Shown here in pieces: positions 44,034 to 54,400 of a stretch of DNA of 64,000 bases. The stretch covers positions 28,953 through 92,952 of the forward strand of contig CALUHO010000007.1 of NCBI GenBank assembly GCA_944320465.1. The letters run 5' to 3'. Under the pieces are notes generated by a model. That model made no database searches. It was given only the letters and a program-made list of their open reading frames with translations, and was not told the origin of the DNA. This stretch comes from an uncultured Bacteroidales bacterium (GTDB lineage Bacteria; Bacteroidota; Bacteroidia; Bacteroidales; P3). The position numbers and the translations under genes are program-made. Position 1 is the first letter of the stretch. Each line of letters opens with the position of its first letter.

Positions 44034-46487
44034 TCAACCATCTTTCCGAAGGACACAGGCGTATTGCCGCTTCCGCTGCCATGCAAGCAAAAGGCCGAAC
44101 AAAAGCACTATGCCCAAGGGCAATGCAAAATTGAACACGGTATAGAACCGGCGTTCCTGCTCTAGCTTGGCCTTGTCGAGCAAACGCATCGGCAAGCTCT
44201 TGGCCTTGAGGCTGGCCCATTGAGGATGACCGGTCAACAAATGCACCGCATTCAGCAAAAAATCCCCGTTGCCATACATTTGCCCTGTATAACGGTCAAA
44301 ACCCAAGGGGAAAGCCACCTGACGGTCGGTACTCCAGTCATTGCGTGCCATGTCGCCATCGCCCACCACCATCATGGCCGTTGGCAGACTTTGGCTGCGG
44401 AACGGGAACCCGGACGCATTTTCCATTACTGGACGGACCAAAGGGAAGGCTGTTGGAAACGAACCTTCGAGCCAAAGGGCCACAGTCTGGGGGCCTTGGT
44501 TGAAACGTTCCAGGTCGATATGCTCCCGCATCAGGTCGGCACTCATGGCATGAGGCAGGCTGACCCGGAAAGAATAAGGGGAAGTCTGCAACAGGATAGT
44601 CTTGCGGACGCTGTTTTCTATCGTGTCAAGACCGGCGGCCACCTGCAAACGCAGGGTGGCCGTGCCGTCTGCCAGCGGCCGGAGGCTCGCTGGCAGACGG
44701 TCCGCCTCGGCCTCGACCAACGGACAGTAGAAATTAGGAATGTATTCTATAACAGGCTGCTGCCCCATATACCCTGTCACTACAGGAGAGGCCAAGGCGT
44801 TCCGGTCCAACAGCATCTCGTTGCGCAACCTGAACCCGTAACGGAAAAAAGCACCCTCCAGATTCAAGTCGTACAACATCGCATTGTGCAAATCCCTGCC
44901 CCGCAACGAATCCACAGAGCCATCCCCGGGATCGAGCAACCAAAGGACCCTGCCGCCATACATGACATATTGATCCAAGACCGCTTTCGCCCCCTCCTCA
45001 AAACGCCGTGTGGGATGCGCCACCACCAAACAGGCGTAACGCGGCTTCCACTGTCCGGTGCTATCCAGAACCAGCAAAGAACACGGATCCGAGGTCAATT
45101 CCACCCGGCTCGTCTCATAAAACACGCTCAATGCATTTCCAAAAGACATTGTCTGCGTATAAGTCAACTCTCCGTTCCCCTCCAAAAAAGCCACCTTCTC
45201 CGGTTGGGCATCGAACAAAGCCCGTATAGCGGTAATCAACTGAACTTCCACATTTTCCATAGAATGATTCAGGGTCTCTTCAGCCCCACGCCCTAATTGC
45301 TCCCTCAGCAAACCTACAGCCAGGCTGCGCTCGCCCGCCAACAATTCCGCTGCCGGGAAAATCAGACGCCTTGTCAAGCCTTCCTTTGTCTTGACCTCCA
45401 ACTGCGTAGGGCTCACACCCCGCCGAGCCAGCTCCTGCATTCGAGCCTGCCGCTGCCCCTCATCCTCGATGGCATACAAATCCACAAACTGATACCGGAT
45501 ACCCGGGTTATAAACCCTGAACTCATCCAACGTCTCCCTGACCGTCTTTTCCAAACGCTTGAAACCAGCAGGCAAATCGCCCGCCAGATAAACCCGTACA
45601 TAAACCGGGGAACGATGCTCTTTCAAAATCTGCTTGGTAACCGGCATCAAAGTGTACCGCTTGTCGGCTGTCAAATCCAAACGTACCGGCAAGCACGTTG
45701 CCAGAACCGATACCGCCACCAAAAACAAGGCCAGCATCCCGCACTTCTTCCAGGCAAAAGGCTTATTCCGGCCTACCACCCGAACCGTCAAAGCCAGAAA
45801 TACGCCACCCACCACCAAGAAATAAGCCACATCGCGCAAATCCAGCACGCCCCGGCTCATCGAAACATAATGCGCCCGCATTCCTAACGAAGACAAAACC
45901 AAGCCTGCTCCTCCTTGCCGGCTCATAGCCCCGAACAAACCAAAACCTTGGTACAACACGGCACAAGCCACTACCGACAGTACAAAAGCCACCACTTGGT
46001 TGTCGGTCAAGGAAGACATGAAAAGACAAACAGCCACAAAAGCCGCCCCAATCAGCAGCAAACCCACATAAGCCCCCCAGAATGCCCCCAAATCGACATT
46101 ACCCTGCGGCAAGGCCAGAGCGGATACCGTATGCAAATAGGCAAAAGTGGGCAAAAGACTGACAAACATCAGCAAAAAGCAAGCAGTGTATTTTGCCCAG
46201 ACAATCTGCCCGGCGGACAAAGGCCGGGTCAACAAGACTTCCATCGTTCCCAGCTTCTTCTCTTCGGAAAAACTGCGCATGCAAATAGCCGGAATCAAGA
46301 AAAGGAACATCCACGGAATCCAATTGAAAAACGGCTCCAAAGTGGCATAACCGGCATCGAATATATTGAATTCCGTAGGCAGCACAAACAGCATCAAAGC
46401 ATTGGCCGTAAAAAAAACGAACAGGGCCAAATAGGCCAACGGACCCGAGAAAAAAAGCCGTATCTCTTTCCTTAGCAACGAAAACAT
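44034..46487 (-). CDS. Fused GldF-GldG ABC-transporter protein
   Basis: An 817-residue fusion. Residues 1-245 match GldF (ABC-2 type permease): MFSLLRKEIRLFFSGPLAYLALF, the RSFSEEKKLGTMEVLLTRPLS motif and about six membrane segments. Residues about 265-817 match GldG: a membrane anchor, LTADKRYTLMPVTKQIL, then a long extracytoplasmic domain (SVGLLREQLG-like region, VVAHPTRRFEEGAKAVLDQYVMYGGRVLWLLDPGD) and a C-terminal membrane segment (ALPLGIVLLFGLLLAWQRKRQ). GldF and GldG are often separate proteins. The ATPase GldA is not in this window. The start at 46487 (GldF MFSLL) replaces a longer upstream frame without homology. Confidence 0.9.
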   Translation of the reverse strand: MFSLLRKEIRLFFSGPLAYLALFVFFTANALMLFVLPTEFNIFDAGYATLEPFFNWIPWMFLFLIPAICMRSFSEEKKLGTMEVLLTRPLSAGQIVWAKYTACFLLMFVSLLPTFAYLHTVSALALPQGNVDLGAFWGAYVGLLLIGAAFVAVCLFMSSLTDNQVVAFVLSVVACAVLYQGFGLFGAMSRQGGAGLVLSSLGMRAHYVSMSRGVLDLRDVAYFLVVGGVFLALTVRVVGRNKPFAWKKCGMLALFLVAVSVLATCLPVRLDLTADKRYTLMPVTKQILKEHRSPVYVRVYLAGDLPAGFKRLEKTVRETLDEFRVYNPGIRYQFVDLYAIEDEGQRQARMQELARRGVSPTQLEVKTKEGLTRRLIFPAAELLAGERSLAVGLLREQLGRGAEETLNHSMENVEVQLITAIRALFDAQPEKVAFLEGNGELTYTQTMSFGNALSVFYETSRVELTSDPCSLLVLDSTGQWKPRYACLVVAHPTRRFEEGAKAVLDQYVMYGGRVLWLLDPGDGSVDSLRGRDLHNAMLYDLNLEGAFFRYGFRLRNEMLLDRNALASPVVTGYMGQQPVIEYIPNFYCPLVEAEADRLPASLRPLADGTATLRLQVAAGLDTIENSVRKTILLQTSPYSFRVSLPHAMSADLMREHIDLERFNQGPQTVALWLEGSFPTAFPLVRPVMENASGFPFRSQSLPTAMMVVGDGDMARNDWSTDRQVAFPLGFDRYTGQMYGNGDFLLNAVHLLTGHPQWASLKAKSLPMRLLDKAKLEQERRFYTVFNFALPLGIVLLFGLLLAWQRKRQYACVLRKDG

Positions 46488-46715
46488 AAGGCGGGTTTTA
46501 TAAAAAAACAGGCCGAGGCTATTTTCTCGTCGAGCGAATGGAATCTTGCCAGTCGAAGAGGGCGCATAGCGAACCATGCAACCGGTACCGACTGCCCAAA
46601 GCTCGCCGCTCGACGGAAAAAGCGACCGAGATGCCAACTTGCATCCTTGACAGCATGTTCTACACTTAATTCATAGAACAGGCTTCAAGCCTATCGATAT
46701 TCTAAAAACACGTTT
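46488..46715. other. Spacer with inverted repeats
   Basis: CGTCGAGCG / CGCTCGACG (about 46529-46618) and TGTTCTA / TAGAACA (46660-46681) are gene-end-like hairpins downstream of the SAM hydrolase-like gene. No gene. Confidence 0.45.
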
Positions 46716-47570
46716 TCACAAAGCCAAACGGCTCTGCCCGAACAGAATGTTCACACGACTGCCCCGCGACAAACCCAACAGATTGGCCGCATGGTCCCCA
46801 TGAATGGAGATTTCCAAGAATCCATTCTTGAGGAAAATCCCCAACAGAGAACCTTCCGTCAAATCCTGATATGCCCTTACAGGAGCCTTGTAAACTTTCT
46901 TCCCATTCACCACCATATAACTGAAAGGATATTGCCGGAGGCATTCCTCGTATTCGGACTTTCGGATATTCGTGCAGGCATTGCCGAAATGGTCTATATA
47001 CAACACATTGCCATTAATCCGGCATCCAATCTGACTACCTCCTTTATCCTTTTCCATCACCCTGTTGGACATCGGATTCTGCAAAGCCTTCAGTTCCAAT
47101 TGAACAGGATGCCCGATTTGATCCAAATCACATCCTTGGACTATCATAGCAGCCACCTTCGGAAACAAATCCCTGGAAGGGAACGTATAGACATCGATTC
47201 CCGTAAAATCAGAGTCTTGCCATACCTCGATTTCCCTAACCTCATCCACCTTCCGGCCGGATATCCACTGGAAATATTCAAAAAAGCCATTATCCGCCCC
47301 AATAAAATACTGCCCTCCTGCACGAACCAGAAGATGAGGCCTTCCAACAGATGCAATATCCTGTATTCCAAGTATATGAACCGTATTTTCCGGCATAGAC
47401 GAATACAGGTTGTACATCACGAAAGCCGCTGAAAGCAAATCGTCCCGGTGCAGCCCATGGGAAATATCCAAGACGTGGCAATCAGGCAATAGAGCATGCA
47501 ACCGAAGCTTCACCTCGGCCAGATAGTAATCATCCTGACCCCAATCACTCAACAAGGTTATCAGTGGCAT
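46716..47570 (-). CDS. DUF62/SAM hydroxide adenosyltransferase family protein
   Basis: A 284-residue cytosolic protein of the SAM hydrolase family (S-adenosylmethionine plus water to adenosine and methionine, or fluorinase-like). Typical segments: LITLLSDWGQDDYYLAEVK at the start, VLDISHGLHRDDLLSAAF, FIGADNGFFEYF, and IDHFGNACTNI (the D-x-F-G-N..T-N-I signature). The start at 47570 gives the family start; the frame is open to 47612 without homology. Confidence 0.9.
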   Translation of the reverse strand: MPLITLLSDWGQDDYYLAEVKLRLHALLPDCHVLDISHGLHRDDLLSAAFVMYNLYSSMPENTVHILGIQDIASVGRPHLLVRAGGQYFIGADNGFFEYFQWISGRKVDEVREIEVWQDSDFTGIDVYTFPSRDLFPKVAAMIVQGCDLDQIGHPVQLELKALQNPMSNRVMEKDKGGSQIGCRINGNVLYIDHFGNACTNIRKSEYEECLRQYPFSYMVVNGKKVYKAPVRAYQDLTEGSLLGIFLKNGFLEISIHGDHAANLLGLSRGSRVNILFGQSRLAL

Positions 47571-47643
47571 TGCTTTCTTTTCCAATTTCTCCGAATCCCA
47601 GCATTCCTTCATCCTGGCTTGCAGCCTCTATCCCAGCCTCTCC

Positions 47644-47676
47644 CTGAAAAATCCCTGGAATCCAAGAATTTTTCAG
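47644..47676 (-). promoter_or_regulatory. Hairpin in the leader of the SAM hydrolase-like gene
   Basis: CTGAAAAAT / ATTTTTCAG arms with an inner CTTGG/CCAGG stem lie between the -7 box and the start codon. It could be an operator or a leader stem-loop. Confidence 0.35.
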
Positions 47677-47703
47677 CCGCCCATCTGCAGCGGCGCAATT
47701 TTA

Positions 47704-47711
47704 CAAATTTA
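47704..47711 (-). promoter_or_regulatory. -7 box of the SAM hydrolase-like gene
   Basis: TAAATTTG on the minus strand, 134 nt before the start codon. Confidence 0.45.
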
Positions 47712-47813
47712 CGTCTTTTTGAAAACAAAACAAAAATCTCCTATTTGCGGCCTTGACAAGGTCTTGCCAAACAGCAACAGCAATGGCAAAATGCCAAACA
47801 TAGCAGAATTTCT

Positions 47814-47821
47814 TACCTTTG
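47814..47821 (+). promoter_or_regulatory. -7 box of phoH
   Basis: TACCTTTG, 127 nt before the phoH ATG. Confidence 0.55.
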
Positions 47822-47948
47822 CGCACCAGGGAGACGCAAGCCGGACGGAACGCATAGCAGACCCGCCAATCAGACTTGCAGAAACAGCCTCAAAAAAAAC
47901 AAGAATCAACCCTGCAAAAGGCTGACCCAACTTTAGAACACACCCCGA

Positions 47949-49025
47949 ATGAGCGAAATTTACGTAGAAATAGCTCCGCACCACCCGATAGACATTTTCG
48001 GGCTTGAAGAAGAAAAACTGAACCGAATCCGCAGGTACTTTCCCTACCTCAACATCGTGCTGCGAGGAGACTTGGTCAAAGCCATCGGCGACCCGGTCCA
48101 TCTGGCCGACTTTGAAAAGAAACTCAAATTGGTACTTTTCCATTTTGAACGGTTCAATCGCCTCACCGAAAACGATATAGATGACATTTTAGGAGACAAC
48201 GGAAACTACCGGGCCAACAAAGGGGACCAAGGGGCTGGTTCCTTCCGCACCGAAAACACACCGGCCATCGGCTTCCACATCAACGAAGGCAAGCCGACGA
48301 GCAAGCCTGCAAGCACCGAAAACGAACCCGAAACAGAAGACCCCCATCTCCAATCCGGCAACCCGCTGATACTGATAGGAGCCAATGGCAAACCCATCCG
48401 CGCCCTGACCGAAAACCAGCAGAAAATCGTGTCGGCAACCCAAAGAAACGACATGGTCTTTGCCATAGGTCCAGCCGGCTCGGGCAAAACCTACACCGCC
48501 GTAGCCTTGGCCATCAAAGCCCTCAAGGACAAGGAAGTGAAACGAATCATACTGACTCGTCCCGCCGTAGAAGCCGGCGAAAACCTCGGCTTCCTGCCTG
48601 GAGACATGAAAGAGAAGCTGGACCCCTACATGCAACCCCTCTACGATGCCCTTCGCGACATGCTTCCTTACCGAAAGCTGCTCGGGCTTTTAGAAGAGAC
48701 TATCATTGAAATAGCCCCATTGGCCTTCATGCGCGGCCGAACCCTGGACAACGCTTTTGTCATATTGGACGAAGCCCAGAATGCCACCGAAAGCCAGATG
48801 AAAATGTTTCTGACCCGTATGGGCAAAAACGCCAAGTTCATCATCACCGGAGACATTACCCAGATAGACCTTCCCTACCGCCAAGGCTCAGGCCTGGTCC
48901 AAGCCTCGCGGCTCCTCAAAGACGTGCCAGGCATCTCTTTTGTCCAACTGAGCGGCAAAGACGTGGTCCGCCATAAATTAGTAGCCCGGATTATTGAAGC
49001 TTACGAGAAAAACATTGCCTCATGA
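47949..49025 (+). CDS. PhoH-family ATPase
   Basis: A 358-residue cytosolic protein. It has a KH-like N-terminal part (about 1-90), a low-complexity linker (about 95-145, [15 protein letters not shown]) and the PhoH ATPase core (about 150-350) with Walker [12 protein letters not shown] and Walker [15 protein letters not shown]. Members are RNA-linked ATPases, sometimes called PhoL. It overlaps the next gene by 4 bp (ATGA). Confidence 0.94.
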   Translation: MSEIYVEIAPHHPIDIFGLEEEKLNRIRRYFPYLNIVLRGDLVKAIGDPVHLADFEKKLKLVLFHFERFNRLTENDIDDILGDNGNYRANKGDQGAGSFRTENTPAIGFHINEGKPTSKPASTENEPETEDPHLQSGNPLILIGANGKPIRALTENQQKIVSATQRNDMVFAIGPAGSGKTYTAVALAIKALKDKEVKRIILTRPAVEAGENLGFLPGDMKEKLDPYMQPLYDALRDMLPYRKLLGLLEETIIEIAPLAFMRGRTLDNAFVILDEAQNATESQMKMFLTRMGKNAKFIITGDITQIDLPYRQGSGLVQASRLLKDVPGISFVQLSGKDVVRHKLVARIIEAYEKNIAS

Positions 49026-51073
49026 AGCCAAGATTCTTTGTCCATATCACCATTCTTCTCGCCCTGAGCGGACTTTGCTTGCCCGGAACGGCACAATGCC
49101 AGCATGCAAGGGGCATTATTCCCGGCCAAAGCATCCAAACAGAACATAGAACCCAAGAAAGCCAAGAAGACACCTTCCTGCGCCGCATAGAACAAATCAA
49201 GACCGAACCCTTGGAATTGCTGCCCGCCTCCGACTGCCGTCTTGACCAATTGGAAGAAGAAATATTCCTGGCATACTATGCGCAAAGCCAAGAAATCCCC
49301 TTGCAAATCAAAGTGCCGCTGCAACGCAAACGCCAGCAGATGGATTTTATGCGAAGCCATATCGACAGTCTCTATTACATGCAGGCCTTGCAAGCCATCA
49401 ACCAAGAATCCCCTGACTGGGACAAGGCCATGGCAAATATTGAAAAATCATTGCTGCACAATCGCTTCTACACCCGTTCGGTCATCTTCAAAATGAATTA
49501 CCTTTTAAAACGGGAAAAAAACGCTGAAACCTGCCTGCGCTATCTCAACACCACCCTTCAGGAATTTTCCAAGCCTGAAAAACTGCGGAAAATGGCCCAG
49601 GCCACGTATAACGTCATGCTGCAGCAAGTGGAGCTTCTGATAGCACACCGGCAATACCGGGACGCACTCGACCTCTGCGAACTGATCCACATCTACTGCC
49701 AACCGGGTTTCCCTCTCCATTACCTCGTCTACAAGGAATCATTGCTGGAACACCGAGCCCACCAAGGAGTATACAACTCCTACTGCGAAGTGGCTCGAAA
49801 GGCTCTTGACCAAGGCCAATACCAACTGTCCGGACAATACGCCCTGCTCGCCCACCAATACTATACGGAAAATGAATCCTACATGAGCGGCATCGACTCC
49901 GCGCTGGAACTGCTCGACCGAATTGCCTCTTATTACTACTGCTTTGCCCAAGAGAGCGACACCACCGAGGGCGCTTATTACATGGCGCTGATTGACAGCA
50001 TTGAACACAAGACGGGCATCAGCCTCTATTTTGACGAGGTTTACGATCCGAGCCAAGACATCGCCGCCGACTTGCAACTGCTCGATCCCGGGCGAAAAAC
50101 CAAGGACGTCCAAGTCCCGGCATTCGTGCCAATGGATATCGATTCCATGTTGCTGACCGATAAGCCTCTCAATAGCCGCCAAGCCCAGAAATACTTTGAC
50201 CAAGCCTATGAGCAAGCCGTCTATTTCCGCTCCAAGCGCGAATTTGCCCAAGCGCAGCAATGGTTCGAACTGGCCAAGGAACTGAAAGGAAAATACGGAT
50301 ACCTCCGTACAGGGACTGACTTTGCAGACCTCTACAAAGAGAATCTCCTGCAAAGCATGGAACAATTGCTCAACAAAGCCGTCTATTATCTATGGACCAC
50401 CGAAATCCTGAAATCGGAAGAGCTGCAGCAACAAGCCATCAATCTCTTTGCCGCTTACCAGACAGACGAGCCAGAAGACGCAGCCACCTTGACACGGCTC
50501 CAGCTGATGATAGACAGCTACCAGAAACAGAGGGACAACAATTACTGCGAACAAATCAGCCGGGAATTCGACCATGCCGAACAGGTCTTCCTGAACCAAG
50601 CCTCCTATGGTAATTATTCCTTAGCAAAGAAAAGCCTGGAATCCTTAAGACAGGTCATCCGGAAATACAACCTGCCCGAATATGCCAGCTGCACCAAACC
50701 AGAAAACCAGGCAAAGCAAGCAGAGAACCTGCTTGAACGATGGACCGCCTACAACGATAGCCTGAGCCAAGCCGAGGCTTATTTGAAGAGTGGCGACACG
50801 CTCCGTTTCATCCATTGCTACATCAACGCCGACAGCACGTTCAACAAACTCGACTTAGCCGAGTACATTCCCCCGGCTCCCTCCCTTTTCAGCCGGCTTT
50901 CAGCCACCCGGCAAGTCCGTATCCTTGCAATCTGGGCCAAAGACTGCATAGCCCAAGGAAAACAGGACCAAGCCCGGTTCATTGCCGGATACTTGTCTGC
51001 TCTTGGCTACAGCGACCCCACCATAGAAAAGAAAACACGCAACCTAAAGAAAAGGAAAGGGGAACGACTATGA
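49022..51073 (+). CDS. Secreted helical-repeat (TPR-like) protein of unknown function
   Basis: A 683-residue protein with a signal peptide (about 1-24, [13 protein letters not shown]) followed almost entirely by alpha-helix. Repeating pairs such as [24 protein letters not shown] and [21 protein letters not shown] fit degenerate TPR-like hairpins. It starts by 4-bp overlap with phoH and ends by 4-bp overlap with the M23 gene, so it is part of that operon. No catalytic motif is seen. Confidence 0.78.
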   Translation: MKPRFFVHITILLALSGLCLPGTAQCQHARGIIPGQSIQTEHRTQESQEDTFLRRIEQIKTEPLELLPASDCRLDQLEEEIFLAYYAQSQEIPLQIKVPLQRKRQQMDFMRSHIDSLYYMQALQAINQESPDWDKAMANIEKSLLHNRFYTRSVIFKMNYLLKREKNAETCLRYLNTTLQEFSKPEKLRKMAQATYNVMLQQVELLIAHRQYRDALDLCELIHIYCQPGFPLHYLVYKESLLEHRAHQGVYNSYCEVARKALDQGQYQLSGQYALLAHQYYTENESYMSGIDSALELLDRIASYYYCFAQESDTTEGAYYMALIDSIEHKTGISLYFDEVYDPSQDIAADLQLLDPGRKTKDVQVPAFVPMDIDSMLLTDKPLNSRQAQKYFDQAYEQAVYFRSKREFAQAQQWFELAKELKGKYGYLRTGTDFADLYKENLLQSMEQLLNKAVYYLWTTEILKSEELQQQAINLFAAYQTDEPEDAATLTRLQLMIDSYQKQRDNNYCEQISREFDHAEQVFLNQASYGNYSLAKKSLESLRQVIRKYNLPEYASCTKPENQAKQAENLLERWTAYNDSLSQAEAYLKSGDTLRFIHCYINADSTFNKLDLAEYIPPAPSLFSRLSATRQVRILAIWAKDCIAQGKQDQARFIAGYLSALGYSDPTIEKKTRNLKKRKGERL

Positions 51074-52623
51074 TTTTTCAAAAAGTCTTTTCCCGGAAAC
51101 CATCCTGGATACCATCATCGTTTTCAAGAGAACCCGTTTTACGCCTCTTCCTCCCATGCCTGTCATTCTTGGGAACGACGTTGCCGTTTCCAAGCCATGC
51201 CCAGAATTGGCGGCATCCGGAACGCGACACCGTGATTTACCGCTACCCGATGCGGATTGAACCAGAAATCTCCGGATCTTTTGCCGAACTGAGAGCCACA
51301 CACTTCCACGGCGGCATGGATTTCCGGACCAAGCAACGGGAAGGCATCAAAGTCTACAGCGCAGCCCCCGGCTACATCGTCCGCGCCACCGTGGAACGCG
51401 CTTCCTACGGCAACGCTCTCTACGTCTGGCACCCCAACGGAACCCTGTCGATTTATGGCCATCTGAAGAAATTCTCCCAGCCAGTCAAACGCAGAGTGAA
51501 ACGCCTGCAACGGCAGTCCGGACAGTTCGAAGTCAGCTTGGACAATCTCTACATCAAGACCCGGAAGAACCGCGCCATTGCCCGTTCCGGCAATACGGGA
51601 GCCTCCGGCGGGCCGCACCTGCATTTTGAACTCCTGCGCGACTCCCTGCGGCTCAACCCTGCCTGCTGGGGACTGGAAATCCCCGATACGGTAGCCCCTG
51701 AACTGCTTTGGTTCGCCTTCTACTCCTCTTCAGCCGCAGGTTATGCGGACACGAGCCTGCCACGCCGGCACGCCGAAGCGCAAGCCCGCTTGGATGCCTT
51801 GAAAGAAGCCCGCAGCGGCAATGCGGACATCTTGGCCGAATACATGGGTTCACCCCTGCTGGACTACCGTATGCAAAAAGCCTTGGAACAGGAACGCGAC
51901 TCGCTCTGGCACTGTGTCTTAATCATGGACGACACGCTTCCCAGCCGGAACATGGCCGACCTGCACTTGGATTTGCCCCAGACCGGCAACCCCGACTGGA
52001 AAGGCTGGTACTACAAATACGGGAACCTGCCCGACACACTCTTCATCAATGCCGCCTCTGCTTTCGGCCTCTGCGCCTTGGACCGTATCCAAGGCATGCC
52101 TTTCCATTACGGGCTTTACCGTTTGTCCTTTTTAATAGATTGGGATGAACCCATCGGGGGGAAACAGCCCAGTGGCACGCCGGCTGCCGAGCAGGGCAGG
52201 AATCCGGACATGCCGTACACCGCCCCGGACGAAGCAAGCCCAATAGAAATCATCGAGAGCGATGGGGGATTCGGTGCTCAGGCATCGGCATCGGAAGAAG
52301 ATGTAATCCGGAATCCAATGACCCAAAGGGGCATCCAATCCGAAACCGCCTATGACACGATAGCTTCCTACCAATTGGACTATCTGCCCGTAGCCACCTG
52401 CAAAGCCATCGGGCAGCATATCGACTTGCCTTTCTACCGAGCCACCAAAAACCGGCTGGAAAAATCCTACCTCGAATCCGGACAAAGCCTCACGCCCTAC
52501 CGCATCCTGCAAAACCGAGGCATCTTCCAGCCCAGGACCGGATCGCAAGGCAGCCTGATTATCATAGCCGAAGACCTTGCCGGGAACCAAAGCCGCATCT
52601 GTATTCCCTTTATCTGCCGATAA
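51070..52623 (+). CDS. M23-family peptidoglycan metallopeptidase with intact active site
   Basis: A 517-residue protein. The ATG at 51070 overlaps the previous stop by 4 bp and opens a signal peptide ([10 protein letters not shown] ... PFPSHAQ). The M23/LytM domain (about 60-200) carries both zinc motifs: THFHGGMDF (HxxxD) and GGPHLHFEL (HxH), plus YGHL. A C-terminal domain of about 300 residues with no recognised family follows. It should cleave peptide cross-links in the wall, unlike the EnvC-like protein at the other end of the window. Confidence 0.9.
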   Translation: MIFQKVFSRKPSWIPSSFSREPVLRLFLPCLSFLGTTLPFPSHAQNWRHPERDTVIYRYPMRIEPEISGSFAELRATHFHGGMDFRTKQREGIKVYSAAPGYIVRATVERASYGNALYVWHPNGTLSIYGHLKKFSQPVKRRVKRLQRQSGQFEVSLDNLYIKTRKNRAIARSGNTGASGGPHLHFELLRDSLRLNPACWGLEIPDTVAPELLWFAFYSSSAAGYADTSLPRRHAEAQARLDALKEARSGNADILAEYMGSPLLDYRMQKALEQERDSLWHCVLIMDDTLPSRNMADLHLDLPQTGNPDWKGWYYKYGNLPDTLFINAASAFGLCALDRIQGMPFHYGLYRLSFLIDWDEPIGGKQPSGTPAAEQGRNPDMPYTAPDEASPIEIIESDGGFGAQASASEEDVIRNPMTQRGIQSETAYDTIASYQLDYLPVATCKAIGQHIDLPFYRATKNRLEKSYLESGQSLTPYRILQNRGIFQPRTGSQGSLIIIAEDLAGNQSRICIPFICR

Positions 52624-52697
52624 TTCCAAGGACTACATCGAAAGGCTGGATTCGGAAGCTTCCTAAGCAAAGTAGAGTCCATCCCGGTTTTTTGTTG

Positions 52698-52705
52698 TAT
52701 CTTTG
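52698..52705 (+). promoter_or_regulatory. -7 box of guaA
   Basis: TATCTTTG, 37 nt before the ATG at 52742. Confidence 0.6.
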
Positions 52706-52741
52706 CTTGTTTATAAAATGAACCATAAAAACCACGCCTCC

Positions 52742-54271
52742 ATGCAAGAATGCATCCTGATTCTGGACTTCGGATCGCAATACACCCAGCTGATTGCCCG
52801 CAAAGTCCGCGAAAACAACGTCTACTGCGAAATCCATCCCTACAACCATATTCCCCCACTAGATAATAACATCAAAGGGGTCATCCTGTCGGGAAGCCCC
52901 TATTCGGTCAACGACCCTGACGCTCCCAAGCCCGACCTGAGCGGCATACGGGGCAAATACCCCGTGCTGGCAGTCTGCTACGGGGCGCAGCTCTTAGTTT
53001 CGCTCAGCGGCGGCAAAGTGGCCTCGGCCAAGAGCCGGGAATACGGGCGGGCCAACCTCAGCTATATCGACCATAGCTGCCCGGTATTCAAAAACGTGCC
53101 CGCAAACAGCCAAGTCTGGATGTCGCACGGGGACACAATCCTGGAATACCCGGCTAACTTCCATATCACCTGCAGCACCGAGTCGGTCAAAGCCTGCGGT
53201 TACAGCATTGAAGGCGAACCCACCTACGCGCTCCAGTTCCATCCGGAAGTCTACCATTCCACCGACGGTTTCACGATCTTGAAGAACTTCCTGACCGAAG
53301 TCTGCCACTGCCAGGCCGACTGGACTCCGGACAATTTCGTCAAGAGCTGCGTGGAAGACCTGCGCCGCCAAATCGGCCAGGAAGAAGTGATATTGGGGCT
53401 TTCGGGCGGCGTGGACTCCAGCGTGGCTGCCGTGTTGCTGCACAAGGCCATCGGCAAGCAGCTGCACTGCATCTTCGTGGACAACGGGCTACTGCGCAAG
53501 AACGAGTTCCAGGACGTACTGGATTCGTTCAAGGGCATGGACATCGACGTGAAAGGCGTGGACGCTTCGGCCCTTTTCTACAAAGCGCTGGAAGGCGTGA
53601 CCGAACCCGAAGCCAAACGCAAGGCGATTGGAAAGACCTTCATCGACGTGTTCGAAGCCGAAGCCCGCAAGTTCAAATCGGCCCGCTTCTTGGCGCAAGG
53701 CACGATTTATCCGGACGTCATCGAGTCGGCTCCGGTCAAAGGCCCCTCGCAGACCATCAAATCCCACCACAACGTAGGCGGTCTGCCGGAAAAGATGAAC
53801 CTCAAGGTAGTGGAACCGCTCCGCTCCCTGTTCAAGGACGAAGTACGCCGCGTGGGCCGCAGCCTGGCCTTGCCCGATCGCCTGCTCAACCGGCATCCGT
53901 TCCCCGGCCCGGGCCTCGGCATCCGCATCCTGGGCGATATCACCGCCGAAAAAGTCCGGATTCTGCAAGAGGTGGACGCCATCTATATCGACGGCCTGCG
54001 CGAAGCCGGGCTTTACGACAAGGTATGGCAGGCGGGCGCGATCCTGCTGCCGGTGCAGTCGGTCGGCGTGATGGGCGATGAACGGACATACGAACGGGTG
54101 GTGGCCTTGCGGGCCGTCAATTCCACCGACGGCATGACCGCCGACTGGAGCCGCCTGCCTTACGAGTTCCTGGCCAAGGTCAGCAACGAGATTATCAACA
54201 AAGTGCGGGGCGTGAACCGCGTGGTGTACGACATCAGCTCCAAGCCGCCTTCCACCATCGAATGGGAATAA
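52742..54271 (+). CDS. guaA: GMP synthase (glutamine-hydrolysing)
   Basis: A 509-residue enzyme converting XMP to GMP. The amidotransferase domain (about 1-190) starts [20 protein letters not shown], has the cysteine nucleophile in AVCYGAQLL, and its His/Glu partners in LQFHPEVYH. The ATP pyrophosphatase domain (about 200-395) has the PP-loop [16 protein letters not shown]. The C-terminal dimerisation domain ends [18 protein letters not shown]. The start is the ATG of [10 protein letters not shown]; two in-frame ATGs upstream would give a very short leader from the -7 box. Confidence 0.97.
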   Translation: MQECILILDFGSQYTQLIARKVRENNVYCEIHPYNHIPPLDNNIKGVILSGSPYSVNDPDAPKPDLSGIRGKYPVLAVCYGAQLLVSLSGGKVASAKSREYGRANLSYIDHSCPVFKNVPANSQVWMSHGDTILEYPANFHITCSTESVKACGYSIEGEPTYALQFHPEVYHSTDGFTILKNFLTEVCHCQADWTPDNFVKSCVEDLRRQIGQEEVILGLSGGVDSSVAAVLLHKAIGKQLHCIFVDNGLLRKNEFQDVLDSFKGMDIDVKGVDASALFYKALEGVTEPEAKRKAIGKTFIDVFEAEARKFKSARFLAQGTIYPDVIESAPVKGPSQTIKSHHNVGGLPEKMNLKVVEPLRSLFKDEVRRVGRSLALPDRLLNRHPFPGPGLGIRILGDITAEKVRILQEVDAIYIDGLREAGLYDKVWQAGAILLPVQSVGVMGDERTYERVVALRAVNSTDGMTADWSRLPYEFLAKVSNEIINKVRGVNRVVYDISSKPPSTIEWE

Positions 54272-54400
54272 CTCCCTCGGGCATCGCCAACGGATTACCG
54301 TGCATAGCCCATAGCCAAACTTCCAAAAGCCAGGGGCAATCAAGCAGCGAGCCTTGAGCCGCCTGGCAGAAGGAAGCATAACAATCATAACAAGAACAAC

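Noticed and set aside
46528..46618. Family C member between gldFG and the SAM hydrolase-like gene
   Set aside because: It has paired arms (CGTCGAGCG/CGCTCGACG) but the interior lacks the conserved core, so it was left as an ordinary hairpin.
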